Notes under the pieces: model-generated
Database searches by the model: none
Told to the model about the DNA's origin: nothing
What the model saw: only the letters and a program-made list of their open reading frames with translations
Assembly (NCBI RefSeq): GCF_011043735.1
Contig: NZ_JAAKGV010000007.1
Location: 232,862-296,861, forward strand
Origin: Methylobacterium sp. DB0501
GTDB taxonomy: Bacteria; Pseudomonadota; Alphaproteobacteria; Rhizobiales; Beijerinckiaceae
DNA length: 64,000 nt
Direction: 5' to 3'
Program-made: the position numbers and the translations under genes
Part shown: piece by piece, positions 11,586 to 20,543 of the stretch
Layout: each line of letters starts with the position of its first letter
Numbering within the stretch: the first letter of the stretch is position 1

Positions 11586-12815
11586 TCAAATCGGCGTGCC
11601 CGCCGATTCGTTGCGTCCCGTCGAGGCCGGTGCGACGGACCCGCCCCGGACTTTCGCCTTCATCGCCTGCGCCGCCCGGGCATAGCCCCCGTCCTCGCCG
11701 TCGACGAAATGGACGTGGTCGCGCTGGGCCGCGACCGGGGTGATGCAGGTGGTGAGCGCCGCCGCCTGGCGGTGGAGGCCGAACCGCACCAGGCCCGCCG
11801 CCTCGGCCGCGTCCAGCCGCGCCTCGATCCGCGCCGCGAGGTCGGGTCCGCAATCGACGGTCATGCGCAGGCCGTCGTCGTATTTCCGGAAATCGGCGTT
11901 CGCCACCAGCTCGTCGAGGTAGCGCGGCGCCGAGAAGTCCCCGAGCCGCAGCCCCAGGCGGAAGATCGCGGTGGCCAGCAGCGTCGCGCCGAGGACGTAG
12001 AGGCGCCGCAGCGCGAGGGAGCCCCGCAGGGGGCCGCGGGCCCGCACCTCGTGGGCGAACCCGGCCGGCGGCCAGCGCAGGGGCGGCGCGCCGGGCGGCA
12101 GGGGATGGCCCTTGGACGGCGCCTCGGCGGCGAGCCGTACCACGTCGGCGATCGCGTTCCGTGCCGCCGCCCGATCGGCGCCGTCGGCCGCGACCACCAG
12201 AATCGACAGGATCAGGCCGTTCCGCGCCCGCGCCGGCTCGAACCGGCAGGTCAGCCCGGTCAGGTCCGGCTGGGCGCCGGACGGCGCCGCCGCGACGGCG
12301 TGGAGCCCCTGCTTCAGGGCGCGCTCCGCGAAGGCGAGGCCGCCGCCCATGAACATGGCGTAGGCGATGTCCGGCGAGGGCGCGTAGCGCGCCACCTCCA
12401 CCGTATGGCCGGCGGCGCGGATCCCGGCGACCGGCACCAGGGCGGCCCGAAGGGTCAGCCCCATCGCGTCCCGGGCCCAGGTCACCGTGGCGGCGAGGGC
12501 CGCCCTCGCCGCCTCCGCCCCGTCGGGCGCGACCAGCACGCTCGCCCCGTCGCCGCCGAACACGAAGGGCAGGTCGCGCCGCCCGAGCGCGTTGCGCAGG
12601 GCCGCGATCACCGCAGCCCCGACGAAGTTCACCGCCCGGTAGCGCCCCGCCGCGATGGCGCCGGTCGAATCGACCACGTCGGTGACCGCCACCCACCAGC
12701 CGTCCGGCACCGGGCGGTACTGCGCGTCGTCGAGGACGCTGAGGAAGTCGGTCGCCGGGGGCAGGTCGGCGTAGCGGAAGCCGTCGGCGGGCTTCGGGGG
12801 CGTCATCGTCTCCAT
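11586..12815 (-). CDS. DUF3095 family protein
   Basis: A 409-residue protein of the DUF3095 family, distantly related to nucleotide cyclase folds. Recognisable blocks are WWVAVTDVVDSTGAI near the N-terminus, PFVFGGDGASVLVAP, and YLDELVANADFRKYDDGLRM near the C-terminus. DUF3095 proteins are cytosolic and of unproven activity; the DVVDST and GGDGA stretches resemble metal and nucleotide positions of class III cyclases. Starts at 12815 and 12806 are both possible. It lies between the GcrA-like gene and gapR, all on one strand but widely spaced. Confidence 0.82.
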   Translation of the reverse strand: METMTPPKPADGFRYADLPPATDFLSVLDDAQYRPVPDGWWVAVTDVVDSTGAIAAGRYRAVNFVGAAVIAALRNALGRRDLPFVFGGDGASVLVAPDGAEAARAALAATVTWARDAMGLTLRAALVPVAGIRAAGHTVEVARYAPSPDIAYAMFMGGGLAFAERALKQGLHAVAAAPSGAQPDLTGLTCRFEPARARNGLILSILVVAADGADRAAARNAIADVVRLAAEAPSKGHPLPPGAPPLRWPPAGFAHEVRARGPLRGSLALRRLYVLGATLLATAIFRLGLRLGDFSAPRYLDELVANADFRKYDDGLRMTVDCGPDLAARIEARLDAAEAAGLVRFGLHRQAAALTTCITPVAAQRDHVHFVDGEDGGYARAAQAMKAKVRGGSVAPASTGRNESAGTPI

Positions 12816-12952
12816 CCGTTCCAAACGTCCAGGGCCGTGGCGCCGGTTCCTCGCACGGGCGGGCGTTCGGGGTTAGCCGACGAAAGCCGGGCGCACCGTC
12901 CTCCTCGCGGTCGATGACGCCGTACGAGCACGGAAAGGCGCGCGTTCCCCCT

Positions 12953-12988
12953 CCCCCCGGATCCCGGGCGAGCCCGGGATCCGGGGGG
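12953..12988. repeat. perfect 16-bp palindrome with 4-base loop
   Basis: CCCCCCGGATCCCGGG, a CGAG loop, and its exact complement form a 36-base hairpin between gapR and the DUF3095 gene. It has no T-tract on either side. It could be a REP-like extragenic element or a 3'-end structure for gapR. Confidence 0.75.
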
Positions 12989-13040
12989 AAAGGAGAAGAC
13001 CCGCATCTCATCCGATGAACGTGTTGGAGAGGGGCGTGGC

Positions 13041-13313
13041 CTACGCCATGCCCAGCGCCTGCATGTACAGCTCCAGGATCGCCTCTTCCTCCTGGCGCTC
13101 CGAATGGTCCTTCTTGCGCAGGCGCAGGATCGTGCGGACCGCCTTGACGTCGAAGCCGCGGCCCTTGAGCTCCAGCATCACGTCCTTGATGTCGCCCTGG
13201 AGGCCGGCCTTCTCCTCCTCCAGGCGCTCGATGCGCTCGATGAACTGCTTGAGCTCCTCGGCGGCGACGCCCGACGAGGCGACGTCGGCGTCCGGCATGC
13301 TGTGCGCGTTCAT
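13041..13313 (-). CDS. gapR: GapR nucleoid-associated protein (DUF2312/UPF0335)
   Basis: A 90-residue protein matching the UPF0335/DUF2312 family: [16 protein letters not shown], then [17 protein letters not shown] and [16 protein letters not shown]. In Caulobacter this protein is GapR, which encircles overtwisted AT-rich DNA ahead of replication and transcription and stimulates topoisomerases. The family's N-terminal coiled coil and basic DNA-binding face are visible. The ATG at 13311-13313 is the family start after a short leader. It is a single-gene unit by spacing. Confidence 0.93.
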   Translation of the reverse strand: MNAHSMPDADVASSGVAAEELKQFIERIERLEEEKAGLQGDIKDVMLELKGRGFDVKAVRTILRLRKKDHSERQEEEAILELYMQALGMA

Positions 13314-13494
13314 TCACGGTCTCCTGGCCGATGGGTCTGTCCTGCCGCCGCGGGCGGACGCGGCCATCAGGCACCCCAACCCACTGACGGATGGCGGCCT
13401 TCGCGGCTCGCCCTCCCGGATCTTGATAGATGCGCAACCTTACCGAGTTCTTGCGCCTCCCGGCCCGATCCCGTCAGCGCTTCGCGGTCCACCG

Positions 13495-13570
13495 TCGCGC
13501 GGGCGGACCGTTCAGTGCTTCTCCGCCTGCCATCGCGCGGGCGGACGCTTCAATGCTTCTCCGCCCGCGC
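13495..13570. repeat. 38-bp tandem duplication over the DUF1244 stop codon
   Basis: Two adjacent 38-base units (13495-13532 and 13533-13570) agree at about 32 positions. The second holds the last codons and stop of the DUF1244 gene. The first repeats them downstream, so an out-of-use copy of the C-terminal AEKH-stop lies beyond the gene end. Confidence 0.7.
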
Positions 13571-13855
13571 CGCGAAGGCCGCCGCCTGCTCGGGGGTCGC
13601 CTCGTTCTGGTGGCGGGCCTTCCACTCGTCGTAGGGCATGCCGTAGACGTGCTCGCGGCTCTGGTCCTTGGTGAGGGCTAAGCCGCGGGCATCCGCCGCG
13701 TCCTTGAGCCAGTTCGACAGGCAGTTGCGGCAGAACCCGGCGAGGTTCATCAGGTCGATGTTCTGCACGTCGGTGCGCCCCTGCAGGTGCGACACCAGCC
13801 GGCGGAAGACCGCGGCCTCGAGCTCGGTGCGGGTGGTTTCGTCGATGCCGTCCAT
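13550..13855 (-). CDS. DUF1244 domain protein
   Basis: A 101-residue protein of the DUF1244 family, common in alphaproteobacteria and of unknown function. The family signature is seen in AAVFRRLVSHLQGRTDVQN, then NLAGFCRNCLSNWLK and HVYGMPYDEWKARHQ. Two Cys in FCRNC may bind metal; this is a guess from spacing. The ATG at 13855 is used. The 3' end is tandemly duplicated (see repeat). Confidence 0.85.
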   Translation of the reverse strand: MDGIDETTRTELEAAVFRRLVSHLQGRTDVQNIDLMNLAGFCRNCLSNWLKDAADARGLALTKDQSREHVYGMPYDEWKARHQNEATPEQAAAFAARAEKH

Positions 13856-13910
13856 CGGGATCTCCTTCGAACAATCGTGAGGCGAGAGGTCGGAGCCGTC
13901 GCCCGCCCGG

Positions 13911-14672
13911 TCAAGCGCGGGCGACCAACGGCCCCAGCAGCGCGGCGAAGCGTGCCGCCCAGTCCTCGGCCCCGGCCTCGTCGCCGATCAGGTCCTGGCG
14001 GATCTCGATCAGGGCGTTCGGCAGGCCGCGCGCCATGGCGTGGCGGTCGATCGTGTCGCCCGGCAGGCCGCCGCCATAGGGCTGGTTGTCGCCGACCGTG
14101 AACCCGGCCGGATCGGCCCGGAGTCCTGCGATCAGCGGTCCGGCGATGCGGTCGTCCCGGTCCCACAGGATGCCGACATGCCAGGGCCGCGCCACCCCGC
14201 GCCAGGCCGGGGTGAAGCTGTGCACGGTCACGATGGCCGGCGGCGCGCCGGCGGCAAGAGCGGCCGCCACCGCGGCGTCGATCGCCCGGTCGTAGGGGTC
14301 GTAGAAACGCGCCAGCCGTTCGGCGACGCCCTCGGATCCGATCTTCGCGTTGCCCGGCACGATCGCCCCGTCCGAGAGGCGCATCACCAGGGTCGGGTCG
14401 GTGCGGCCGCGATTGGGATCGATGATCAGCCGCGAGAAGGTGGTGAGAAGCGCCGGCGCCCCGAGCCGGCGGGCGAGCGAGCGCGTCACCGCCGCCGCCC
14501 CGATGTCGTAGGCGATGTGCCGCTCGAAGTGGGGCGCGGCGACGCCGAGGTTGTCCAGGTCCGGCGGCACCGCGTTCGAGGCGTGGTCACACAGCAGGAG
14601 CAGGCCGCAGGCCGGATCGCCGGAAATCGTCTCGACGGGATGGGGCGGATGGGGAGAGGTCGCGGCTGTCAT
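13911..14672 (-). CDS. N-formylglutamate amidohydrolase family protein
   Basis: A 253-residue cytosolic hydrolase of the N-formylglutamate amidohydrolase (HutG/FGase) family. Conserved blocks are LLLCDHASNAVPPDL near residue 30, HIAYDIGAAAVTR, SRLIIDPNRG, and TVHSFTPAW. The family cleaves N-formyl-L-glutamate to formate and glutamate in histidine use. No other hut gene is nearby, so the natural substrate may differ. The start is the ATG at 14672. It is divergent from the DMT transporter gene. Confidence 0.87.
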   Translation of the reverse strand: MTAATSPHPPHPVETISGDPACGLLLLCDHASNAVPPDLDNLGVAAPHFERHIAYDIGAAAVTRSLARRLGAPALLTTFSRLIIDPNRGRTDPTLVMRLSDGAIVPGNAKIGSEGVAERLARFYDPYDRAIDAAVAAALAAGAPPAIVTVHSFTPAWRGVARPWHVGILWDRDDRIAGPLIAGLRADPAGFTVGDNQPYGGGLPGDTIDRHAMARGLPNALIEIRQDLIGDEAGAEDWAARFAALLGPLVARA

Positions 14673-14864
14673 CGGGGGCTGCTTCGGGGGGCTGCTCGGG
14701 TGTCGGTCCGCCCCTCATACCCAAATGGCGGGGCCGCCTCCATCGCCTCCGCACGGTGACGCCGGCCGCGTCTTGCCATAGGACCGTCGTCGGATCCCCG
14801 CGCCGGGCGCCCGTTCCGCGAAGGTCTCGACCCCTTCTGGTCTCGGCCCCCGAAGGCTTTGCCG

Positions 14865-15821
14865 ATGTCCCGCACGCCCCTGCCCGATCTCGCCGCCTCC
14901 GGCGCCTCGGCCGGTCCCGCCGCCGGTCTTGGTCAAGCCGGTGTCGGTCCCGCGCTCGCCGCCCTCGTCGCCGGCGCGGTGGCGATGGGTCTGTCGCCGG
15001 TCCTGGTCAGGGTCGTCAGTCCTGAGGTCGGGCCCTTCGCCAGCGCGTTCTGGCGCGTCGCCCTGGCGCTGCCGGTGCTGTGGGCCTGGATGCGGTGGGA
15101 GGAGGCGCGGGCGCCGCACCTGCGCCGCGGCCTCACCCCCTCGGCCGTGCTCGCCGGCCTCGCCTTCTCGGGCGACCTCCTGTTCTGGCACCTCGCCATC
15201 CTGGGCACCACGGTGGCCAACGCCACCTTCTTCGCCACCACCGCTCCGGTCTTCGTGGTGCTGTTCGCCTGGGCCGGCCTGCGCCGCCGGCCCGCCGGGC
15301 GCACGCTGCTCGGCCTCCTCGTCAGCCTCCTCGGCGGCGGCGCGCTGGTCGGGCAATCGGTGCAGGTCGATCCCGCCCGCCTCGCCGGCGACCGGGACGG
15401 GGTGTTCACCGCGTTGTTCTTCGCCCTCTACTTCCTGACCGTGGAGCGCGCCCGGGCCCGGGGCCTGGGGGCCGCCCGCGTCACCTTCGTGGCCTCCTGC
15501 GTCACCGCCCTGGTGCTGCTCGGCGCCGTGGCCCTGCTGGAGACCCGGCCGGTGCTGCCGCAATCCTTCGGGGCCGCTCTCGGCCTGCTGGCGCTGGCGC
15601 TCATCAGCCATGCCGGCGGCCAGGGCCTGCTCTCGGTGGCGCTCGGGCGCCTGCCGGCCGGCTTCTCCTCCCTGGTGATCTTCCTGGAGGCGGTGGCCGC
15701 GGCGATCCTGGCCTGGTTGCTGCTGGGCGAGGCCCTCGGGCCCCTGCAGGCACTCGGCGGCGGCCTGATCCTGGCCGGCATCGCGATCGCCCGGCCGCGG
15801 CGTTCCGCCCGATCGGCTTAG
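14865..15821 (+). CDS. DMT-superfamily (EamA) inner-membrane transporter
   Basis: A 318-residue protein with about ten hydrophobic helices arranged as two EamA repeats (around 30-150 and 165-310), as in drug/metabolite exporters. Visible features are AMGLSPVLVRVVSPEVGPFASAF in the first repeat and VIFLEAVAAAILAWLLLGE in the second. An ATG at 14865 gives an N-terminus of about 25 hydrophilic residues; a TTG two codons earlier is less likely. The substrate is unknown. The glycerate kinase gene follows after 72 bases. Confidence 0.87.
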   Translation: MSRTPLPDLAASGASAGPAAGLGQAGVGPALAALVAGAVAMGLSPVLVRVVSPEVGPFASAFWRVALALPVLWAWMRWEEARAPHLRRGLTPSAVLAGLAFSGDLLFWHLAILGTTVANATFFATTAPVFVVLFAWAGLRRRPAGRTLLGLLVSLLGGGALVGQSVQVDPARLAGDRDGVFTALFFALYFLTVERARARGLGAARVTFVASCVTALVLLGAVALLETRPVLPQSFGAALGLLALALISHAGGQGLLSVALGRLPAGFSSLVIFLEAVAAAILAWLLLGEALGPLQALGGGLILAGIAIARPRRSARSA

Positions 15822-15893
15822 CTCTAACAGATCAGAACGAGGCGGGCACGAAGCCGGCCAGAAGCGTGACCATAACGAGAGAGGAGCCGTTCC

Positions 15894-17204
15894 GTGACCG
15901 ATGCCCCCCGCCGAGATCCCTCCACCCCGGAGAGCCGCGCCCTGCTGCTGCGCCTGCTCGATGCGGGCGTCACGGCCGCCCATCCCCGCGGCTGCCTGGC
16001 GCCGCACCTGCCGCCGGTGCCGGCCGGGCGGCTGGTGATCCTCGGCGCCGGCAAGGCCGGGGCCAGCATGGCGGCGCTCGCCGAGCGGCATTACCGGGCG
16101 CAAGGGGTCGACCCGTCCCGCATCGCCGGCCTCGCGGTCGCCCGCCACGGCTACGGCGAGCCGGCCGGGGTGATCGAGGTGGTGGAGGCCGGCCATCCGG
16201 TGCCCGACCAGGCCGGCATCGCGGCGACGCAACGGGCGCTCGACCTCGCGGCCTCCGCCGGCCCGGACGACCTCGTGCTGGTGCTCCTCTCCGGCGGCGG
16301 CTCGGCGAACTGGATCGCCCCGGCCGGCGCCCTGACGCTCGCGGAGAAGCAGGGCATCACCCGGGCGCTGCTGCGCTCCGGCGCGGCGATCGACGAGATC
16401 AACTGCGTGCGCAAGCACCTGTCGCGCATCAAGGGCGGGCGCCTGGCCCAGGCCGCCCGCAATGCCGGCCGGCTCCTGACCCTCGCCATCTCCGACGTGC
16501 CCCGGGACGACCCGGCGGTGATCGCCTCGGGCCCGACCGTGCCGGACCCGACGACGCTGTCCGACGCCCGGGCGATCTGCGCCCGCCGCGCCATCCCCCT
16601 GCCCGCCTCCGCCGAGGCGCTGCTGAACGACCCCGCCAACGAGAGCCCGAAGCCCGGCGACCCGGCCTTCGCCCGCACCGAGTTCCGCATCATCGCCCGG
16701 CCGGTCGACGCCATCGATGCCGCCGCAGCGGCGGCGCAGGAGGCCGGCTACGAGCCGGTGCTGCTCGGGGCCGACCTCGAGGGCGAGGCCCGCGAGGTCG
16801 CGGCGGCCCACGCGGCGCTGGCCCGCGAGATGGCCGCCGCCGGACGGAAGGTCGCGCTGATCTCCGGCGGCGAATTGACCGTGACGATCCGCGGCGAGGG
16901 CCAGGGCGGCCCGAACCAGGAATATGCGCTGGCCCTCGCTCTCGCCCTCGACAGCGCCCCCGGGATCTCGGCCCTCTCGGCCGATACCGACGGCACCGAT
17001 GGCGGCCGCGGCGAGGCCACCGACCCGGCCGGCGCGATGATCGACCCCACGACGCTGGCCCGTGCGGCGGCGGCGGGGCTCGACGCGCGGGCAAGCTTGG
17101 GAGAGAACGACTCGACCCCGTTCTTCGACCGGATCGGCGACCTCGTCCGGCCCGGGCCCACCCGCACCAACGTCAATGACCTCCGCATCATCCTGGTTGG
17201 CTGA
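15894..17204 (+). CDS. glycerate 2-kinase (MOFRL family)
   Basis: A 436-residue glycerate kinase of the GckA/TtuD MOFRL type, which phosphorylates D-glycerate to 2-phosphoglycerate. The Rossmann-like start VILGAGKAGASMAAL, the LSGGGSANW motif, the CVRKHLSRIKGGRLAQAA block and the MOFRL-domain GPNQEYALALAL and DTDGTDGG motifs are all present. In serine-cycle methylotrophs this step carries C1 assimilation flux, which fits the inferred organism; no other serine-cycle gene is in the window. It begins with GTG behind GAGAGAGGAG. Confidence 0.92.
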   Translation: MTDAPRRDPSTPESRALLLRLLDAGVTAAHPRGCLAPHLPPVPAGRLVILGAGKAGASMAALAERHYRAQGVDPSRIAGLAVARHGYGEPAGVIEVVEAGHPVPDQAGIAATQRALDLAASAGPDDLVLVLLSGGGSANWIAPAGALTLAEKQGITRALLRSGAAIDEINCVRKHLSRIKGGRLAQAARNAGRLLTLAISDVPRDDPAVIASGPTVPDPTTLSDARAICARRAIPLPASAEALLNDPANESPKPGDPAFARTEFRIIARPVDAIDAAAAAAQEAGYEPVLLGADLEGEAREVAAAHAALAREMAAAGRKVALISGGELTVTIRGEGQGGPNQEYALALALALDSAPGISALSADTDGTDGGRGEATDPAGAMIDPTTLARAAAAGLDARASLGENDSTPFFDRIGDLVRPGPTRTNVNDLRIILVG

Positions 17205-17634
17205 CTTCCTCTCCCCCCGCCGCGCCGTCCTGCTCTCGGTCCCGCTCCTGGCCCTGCTCGGGGCCGGGCCGGCGCGGGCGGACCTGCGCATGTGCAACAT
17301 GACCGGCAGCCGCATCGGCATCGCGCTGGGCTACCGGGATTCCGGCGGCTGGGTCACGGAGGGCTGGTGGAACCTCTCCGCCAAAGGCTGCGAGACCCTG
17401 CTCAAGGGCGCGCTCGCCGCCCGCTTCTACTACGTCTTCGCGGTCGACTACGACCGCGGCGGCGAGTGGAGCGGGCGCTCGCTGATGTGCACCCGCGACC
17501 GCGAGTTCACCATCCGGGGCGTCGAGGATTGCCTCGCCCGCGGCTACGACCGCAACGGCTTCTTCGAGGTCGATACGGGGGAGCAGAAGAGCTGGACGAT
17601 CCAGCTGACGGATCCGGGACGGGCGGGGCCGTGA
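17176..17634 (+). CDS. DUF1036 secreted protein
   Basis: A 152-residue exported protein of the DUF1036 family. A signal segment (AVLLSVPLLALLGAGPARAD) precedes the core LRMCNMTGSRIGIALGYRD, GGWVTEGWWNLSAKGCETLL and YYVFAVDYDRGGEWSG, with paired Cys probably forming disulfides in the periplasm. Function is unknown. The ATG at 17176 overlaps the glycerate kinase gene by 29 bases; a TTG at 17197 would shorten this overlap. Translational coupling to the kinase gene is likely. Confidence 0.85.
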   Translation: MTSASSWLADFLSPRRAVLLSVPLLALLGAGPARADLRMCNMTGSRIGIALGYRDSGGWVTEGWWNLSAKGCETLLKGALAARFYYVFAVDYDRGGEWSGRSLMCTRDREFTIRGVEDCLARGYDRNGFFEVDTGEQKSWTIQLTDPGRAGP

Positions 17635-17901
17635 GGCGGGGCGGGTGAGGCCTCCGGTAACGGGTGTGGAACGTTCCAGGTGTTCAGTCCCGGAGTGTGA
17701 TGGTGGGCTTGAAGCCGCCGTTGAGATTGCAGGTGCTATCCATGTCTAAAATGTAATTGAATCAACGATCTATGTAATACCCAATGCGTTGCCAGATTGC
17801 CGCTGTTCGCTTTATATTCTAAGTCCCTGTCATGGAAGGGAAATCAGGGTCTCTTCTTTCAGCGCAGTGTTGCCGGCGGTACACAAGGGGACAGCCCTGA
17901 G
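17635..17901. other. intergenic stretch with a local GC dip
   Basis: No convincing gene. Around 17,730-17,830 the GC content drops sharply. A minus-strand reading near 17,700-17,760 ends in a short C-terminus-like peptide (NGGFKPTITLRD), which may be a remnant of a lost gene, but this is weak. Confidence 0.3.
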
Positions 17902-18213
17902 TCACGCAGCCCGCAGCTTCCGCGCCGCTTCCGCCAGCACCTCGTTCATCCGGGTTTGCCACCCCGGTCCCGTGGCCTTGAAGGTCTCGACCACGTCCGG
18001 GTCGAGGCGCAGGCTCACGAGCTGCTTGGGCCGCTCGGCCCTCGGCCGGCCGCCGCGGCTCGGGAGGGCCGCGTAGACCTCCGGGGAAAGGACTTCGCGG
18101 GCAGGACGCAGCTGGGCCAGTTCCTCGTCCGTCAGTTCGGGAGAATCGACGGCATCCCAGTCCTCTTGCGTGTAAGCGGGAGTTGTCGCATCAGCCTTCG
18201 AGATGGCGGGCAT
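17902..18213 (-). CDS. brnA: BrnA antitoxin
   Basis: A 103-residue BrnA-family antitoxin. The C-terminal ribbon-helix-helix part reads KQLVSLRLDPDVVETFKATG followed by WQTRMNEVLAEAARK, and the acidic N-terminal half would wrap the toxin. BrnA neutralises BrnT and the complex represses its own operon. It overlaps the toxin gene by 23 bases in the usual toxin-first order. The ATG at 18213 is used. Confidence 0.9.
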   Translation of the reverse strand: MPAISKADATTPAYTQEDWDAVDSPELTDEELAQLRPAREVLSPEVYAALPSRGGRPRAERPKQLVSLRLDPDVVETFKATGPGWQTRMNEVLAEAARKLRAA

Positions 18214-18475
18214 AGGCGTTCCTTTCCTTGGGGCTCGCAGCGCGCAGGCTCACGAGGGACAAAGCCTCGCTGCCGAGCGGTGACACCACGGCGAGGACGA
18301 CGATCTCGTCGTTCCAGCGGCCGATGAGGTTGAAGCGGGGCCTTCCCGTTTCACTCGGCCGCATCCGGGCCTCCATCGCGCTCTCGCGGTCGAAGCAGCG
18401 CCCGAAATCGGCAAAGTCGTAGCCGTGCTTCGCGAGGTTCGCCTGACGCTTCGACTCATCATGCACGATCTTCAT
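18191..18475 (-). CDS. brnT: BrnT ribonuclease toxin
   Basis: A 94-residue BrnT-family RelE-fold toxin expected to cleave RNA and stop translation. The family pattern is clear: MKIVHDESKRQANLAKHGYD, FDRESAMEARM, GRPRFNLIGRWNDEIVVLAV and SLRAASPKERNAY. An ATG at 18475 is chosen; the longer in-frame extension upstream overlaps the pyruvate-kinase promoter region and has no family match. It forms a type II toxin-antitoxin operon with brnA. Confidence 0.9.
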   Translation of the reverse strand: MKIVHDESKRQANLAKHGYDFADFGRCFDRESAMEARMRPSETGRPRFNLIGRWNDEIVVLAVVSPLGSEALSLVSLRAASPKERNAYARHLEG

Positions 18476-18651
18476 GGTTTTCGTATCTACAAAAATCGGG
18501 TCAGACAAGAAGGCGCGCGGCTGCCCGGACCACCCTATTCCGTCACTCACGACCTGCGCCCGGCCCCAAAACGCCAATTGACCCGGGCCCGCCGACCGGC
18601 TTTCCGTACGCTCCATCCTCCGCCCATCGCTCATCCCCGGACGACACCCTC

Positions 18652-20088
18652 ATGAAGCGCGCCCGCCGCACCAAGATCGTCGCGACCCTCGGCCCGGCCT
18701 CCGAGGATCCGGCGGTGATCGAAGCGCTGTTCAAGGCCGGTGCCGACGTGTTCCGCATCAACATGAGCCACCTCCCCCGCGAGCGGTTGAGCGAGCGGGT
18801 GGCGACGATCCGGGGCATCGAGCAGAAGCTGAGGCGGCCGATCGCCGTGCTGGTCGATCTCCAGGGTCCGAAGCTCCGGGTCGGCCGCTTCGCCGGCGAC
18901 GCGGCGACGATCGAGAACGGCCAGAGCTTCGTCCTCGACGACGACCCGACCCCGGGCGACGCCACCCGGGTCCACCTGCCCCACCCCGAGATCCTCTCGG
19001 CCCTGGAGCCCGGGCACGCGGTCATCGTCGACGACGGCAAGCTGCGCCTCGTCGTCACCGAGGTCGGGCCCGGCCGGGCGGTGACCCGGGTGGTGACCGG
19101 CGGCAGGATCTCGAACCGCAAGGGCGTGTCGCTGCCCGACACCACCATTCCCGTCGCGGCGATGACCGAGAAGGACCGCCTCGACCTGGAAGCCGGCCTC
19201 GCCGCCGGGGCCGACTGGATCGCGGTGTCGTTCGTGCAGCGCCCGGAGGACGTCGCCGAGGTCAAGGCGGTGGCGCAGGGGCGTGCCCTGGTGATGGCCA
19301 AGATCGAGAAGCCGCAGGCGGTGGCGGCCCTCGACGCGATCATGACGGTGGCCGACGGGCTGATGGTCGCCCGCGGCGATCTCGGGGTCGAGATGCCGCT
19401 GGAGCAGGTGCCCGGCGTGCAGAAGCGCATCACCCGCGGGGCGCGCCGCCTCGGCAAGCCGGTGGTGGTGGCGACGCAAATGCTCGAATCGATGATCTCC
19501 GCCCCCGTGCCGACCCGGGCCGAGGTCTCGGACGTCGCGACCGCGGTCTACGAGGGGGCGGACGCGGTGATGCTCTCGGCCGAGAGCGCGTCGGGCGCCT
19601 TCCCGGTCGAGGCGGTCTCGACCATGAACCGCATCGCCGAGCAGGTCGAGCAGGACGGGATCTACTGGTCGATCATCGCGGCCCAGCGCAACCAGCCGGA
19701 ATCGACCGCCTCCGACGCCATCGCGGCCGCCGCCCACCAGATCGCCGACACGCTCGGGCTCAAGGCCGTGATGGCCTGGACCGCCTCCGGCTCGACGGCT
19801 TTGCGGCTGGCCCGGGCCCGGCCCGATGCCACGGTGATCGCGCTGACCCCGAAGCGCGAGACCGCACGGCGCCTCGCGCTCGCCTGGGGCACCCACCCGA
19901 TCGTCACCAACGACGCCAGCGACATCGACGACATGTCGTTCCGCGCCTGCAAGTTCGCGGTGCGCGAGAATTTCGCCGGCATCGGCGACCGGGTGATCGT
20001 GGTGGCGGGCCTGCCCTTCGGCACCCCGGGCGCGACGAACCTCCTGCGCATCGCGACCGTGACGCCGGAGCATGCGGCGAAGGCGTGA
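18652..20088 (+). CDS. pyk: pyruvate kinase
   Basis: A 478-residue glycolytic pyruvate kinase converting phosphoenolpyruvate and ADP to pyruvate and ATP. The start KRARRTKIVATLGPASEDP and FRINMSHLPRERL are typical. The signature around MVARGDLGVEMPLEQVPGVQK and the TRAEVSDVATAVYEGADAVM block hold substrate and metal ligands. The C-terminal allosteric domain spans about 355-475. The ATG at 18652 is used. It is divergent from brnTA with a gap of 176 bases that should hold both promoters. Confidence 0.96.
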   Translation: MKRARRTKIVATLGPASEDPAVIEALFKAGADVFRINMSHLPRERLSERVATIRGIEQKLRRPIAVLVDLQGPKLRVGRFAGDAATIENGQSFVLDDDPTPGDATRVHLPHPEILSALEPGHAVIVDDGKLRLVVTEVGPGRAVTRVVTGGRISNRKGVSLPDTTIPVAAMTEKDRLDLEAGLAAGADWIAVSFVQRPEDVAEVKAVAQGRALVMAKIEKPQAVAALDAIMTVADGLMVARGDLGVEMPLEQVPGVQKRITRGARRLGKPVVVATQMLESMISAPVPTRAEVSDVATAVYEGADAVMLSAESASGAFPVEAVSTMNRIAEQVEQDGIYWSIIAAQRNQPESTASDAIAAAAHQIADTLGLKAVMAWTASGSTALRLARARPDATVIALTPKRETARRLALAWGTHPIVTNDASDIDDMSFRACKFAVRENFAGIGDRVIVVAGLPFGTPGATNLLRIATVTPEHAAKA

Positions 20089-20146
20089 AGGCCGCCTGGG
20101 CGGCCTCTGCTGCTCTCCCGAACCGGCTGCGACCACGGCGGCCGAG

Positions 20147-20536
20147 ATGTCGGCCACCCTGCTGCACGCGACCCGGACGCTGCCGGACGACTTCGCCGAG
20201 GACGTGGACGTCGAGATGACCCAGCTCGGCCGGAAACACACCAGCATTTCAGCTGTGATCGTCGTCTCGTCCCGCCCCGGCGCTCACGGCCCGAAGGTGA
20301 CGTGGTACGCCGACGAGCCGAAGAGCACCGCCCCTTGCGTCATCGTCTCGTTCGGGCCGGAGCCGGTGGTGGGTGACGACGTCATCGGCACCGTCCAGTC
20401 CCGCCAGGCCGCCGACCTGGCCCGAGCCCGGGTGCGCCTCGACCCTGCGGAGCTGCCGGATTTCTGGAACACCGGCACCGAGTGGGACGTCGACGAGCCG
20501 ACAGACTTCACGCGCCGGCTCAGGCCGCGGCCTTGA
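20147..20536 (+). CDS. hypothetical protein
   Basis: A 129-residue protein with no family I recognise. The middle part alternates strands and turns (SISAVIVVSSRPG, KVTWYADEPKSTAP, VIVSFGPEPVVGDDVIG), suggesting a small beta-rich fold, and the C-terminal third is helical then acidic. The composition is much more protein-like than the opposing frames. The ATG at 20147 lies 58 bases after the pyruvate kinase stop on the same strand, so read-through transcription is likely. Confidence 0.6.
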   Translation: MSATLLHATRTLPDDFAEDVDVEMTQLGRKHTSISAVIVVSSRPGAHGPKVTWYADEPKSTAPCVIVSFGPEPVVGDDVIGTVQSRQAADLARARVRLDPAELPDFWNTGTEWDVDEPTDFTRRLRPRP

Positions 20537-20543
20537 GGGGCGC

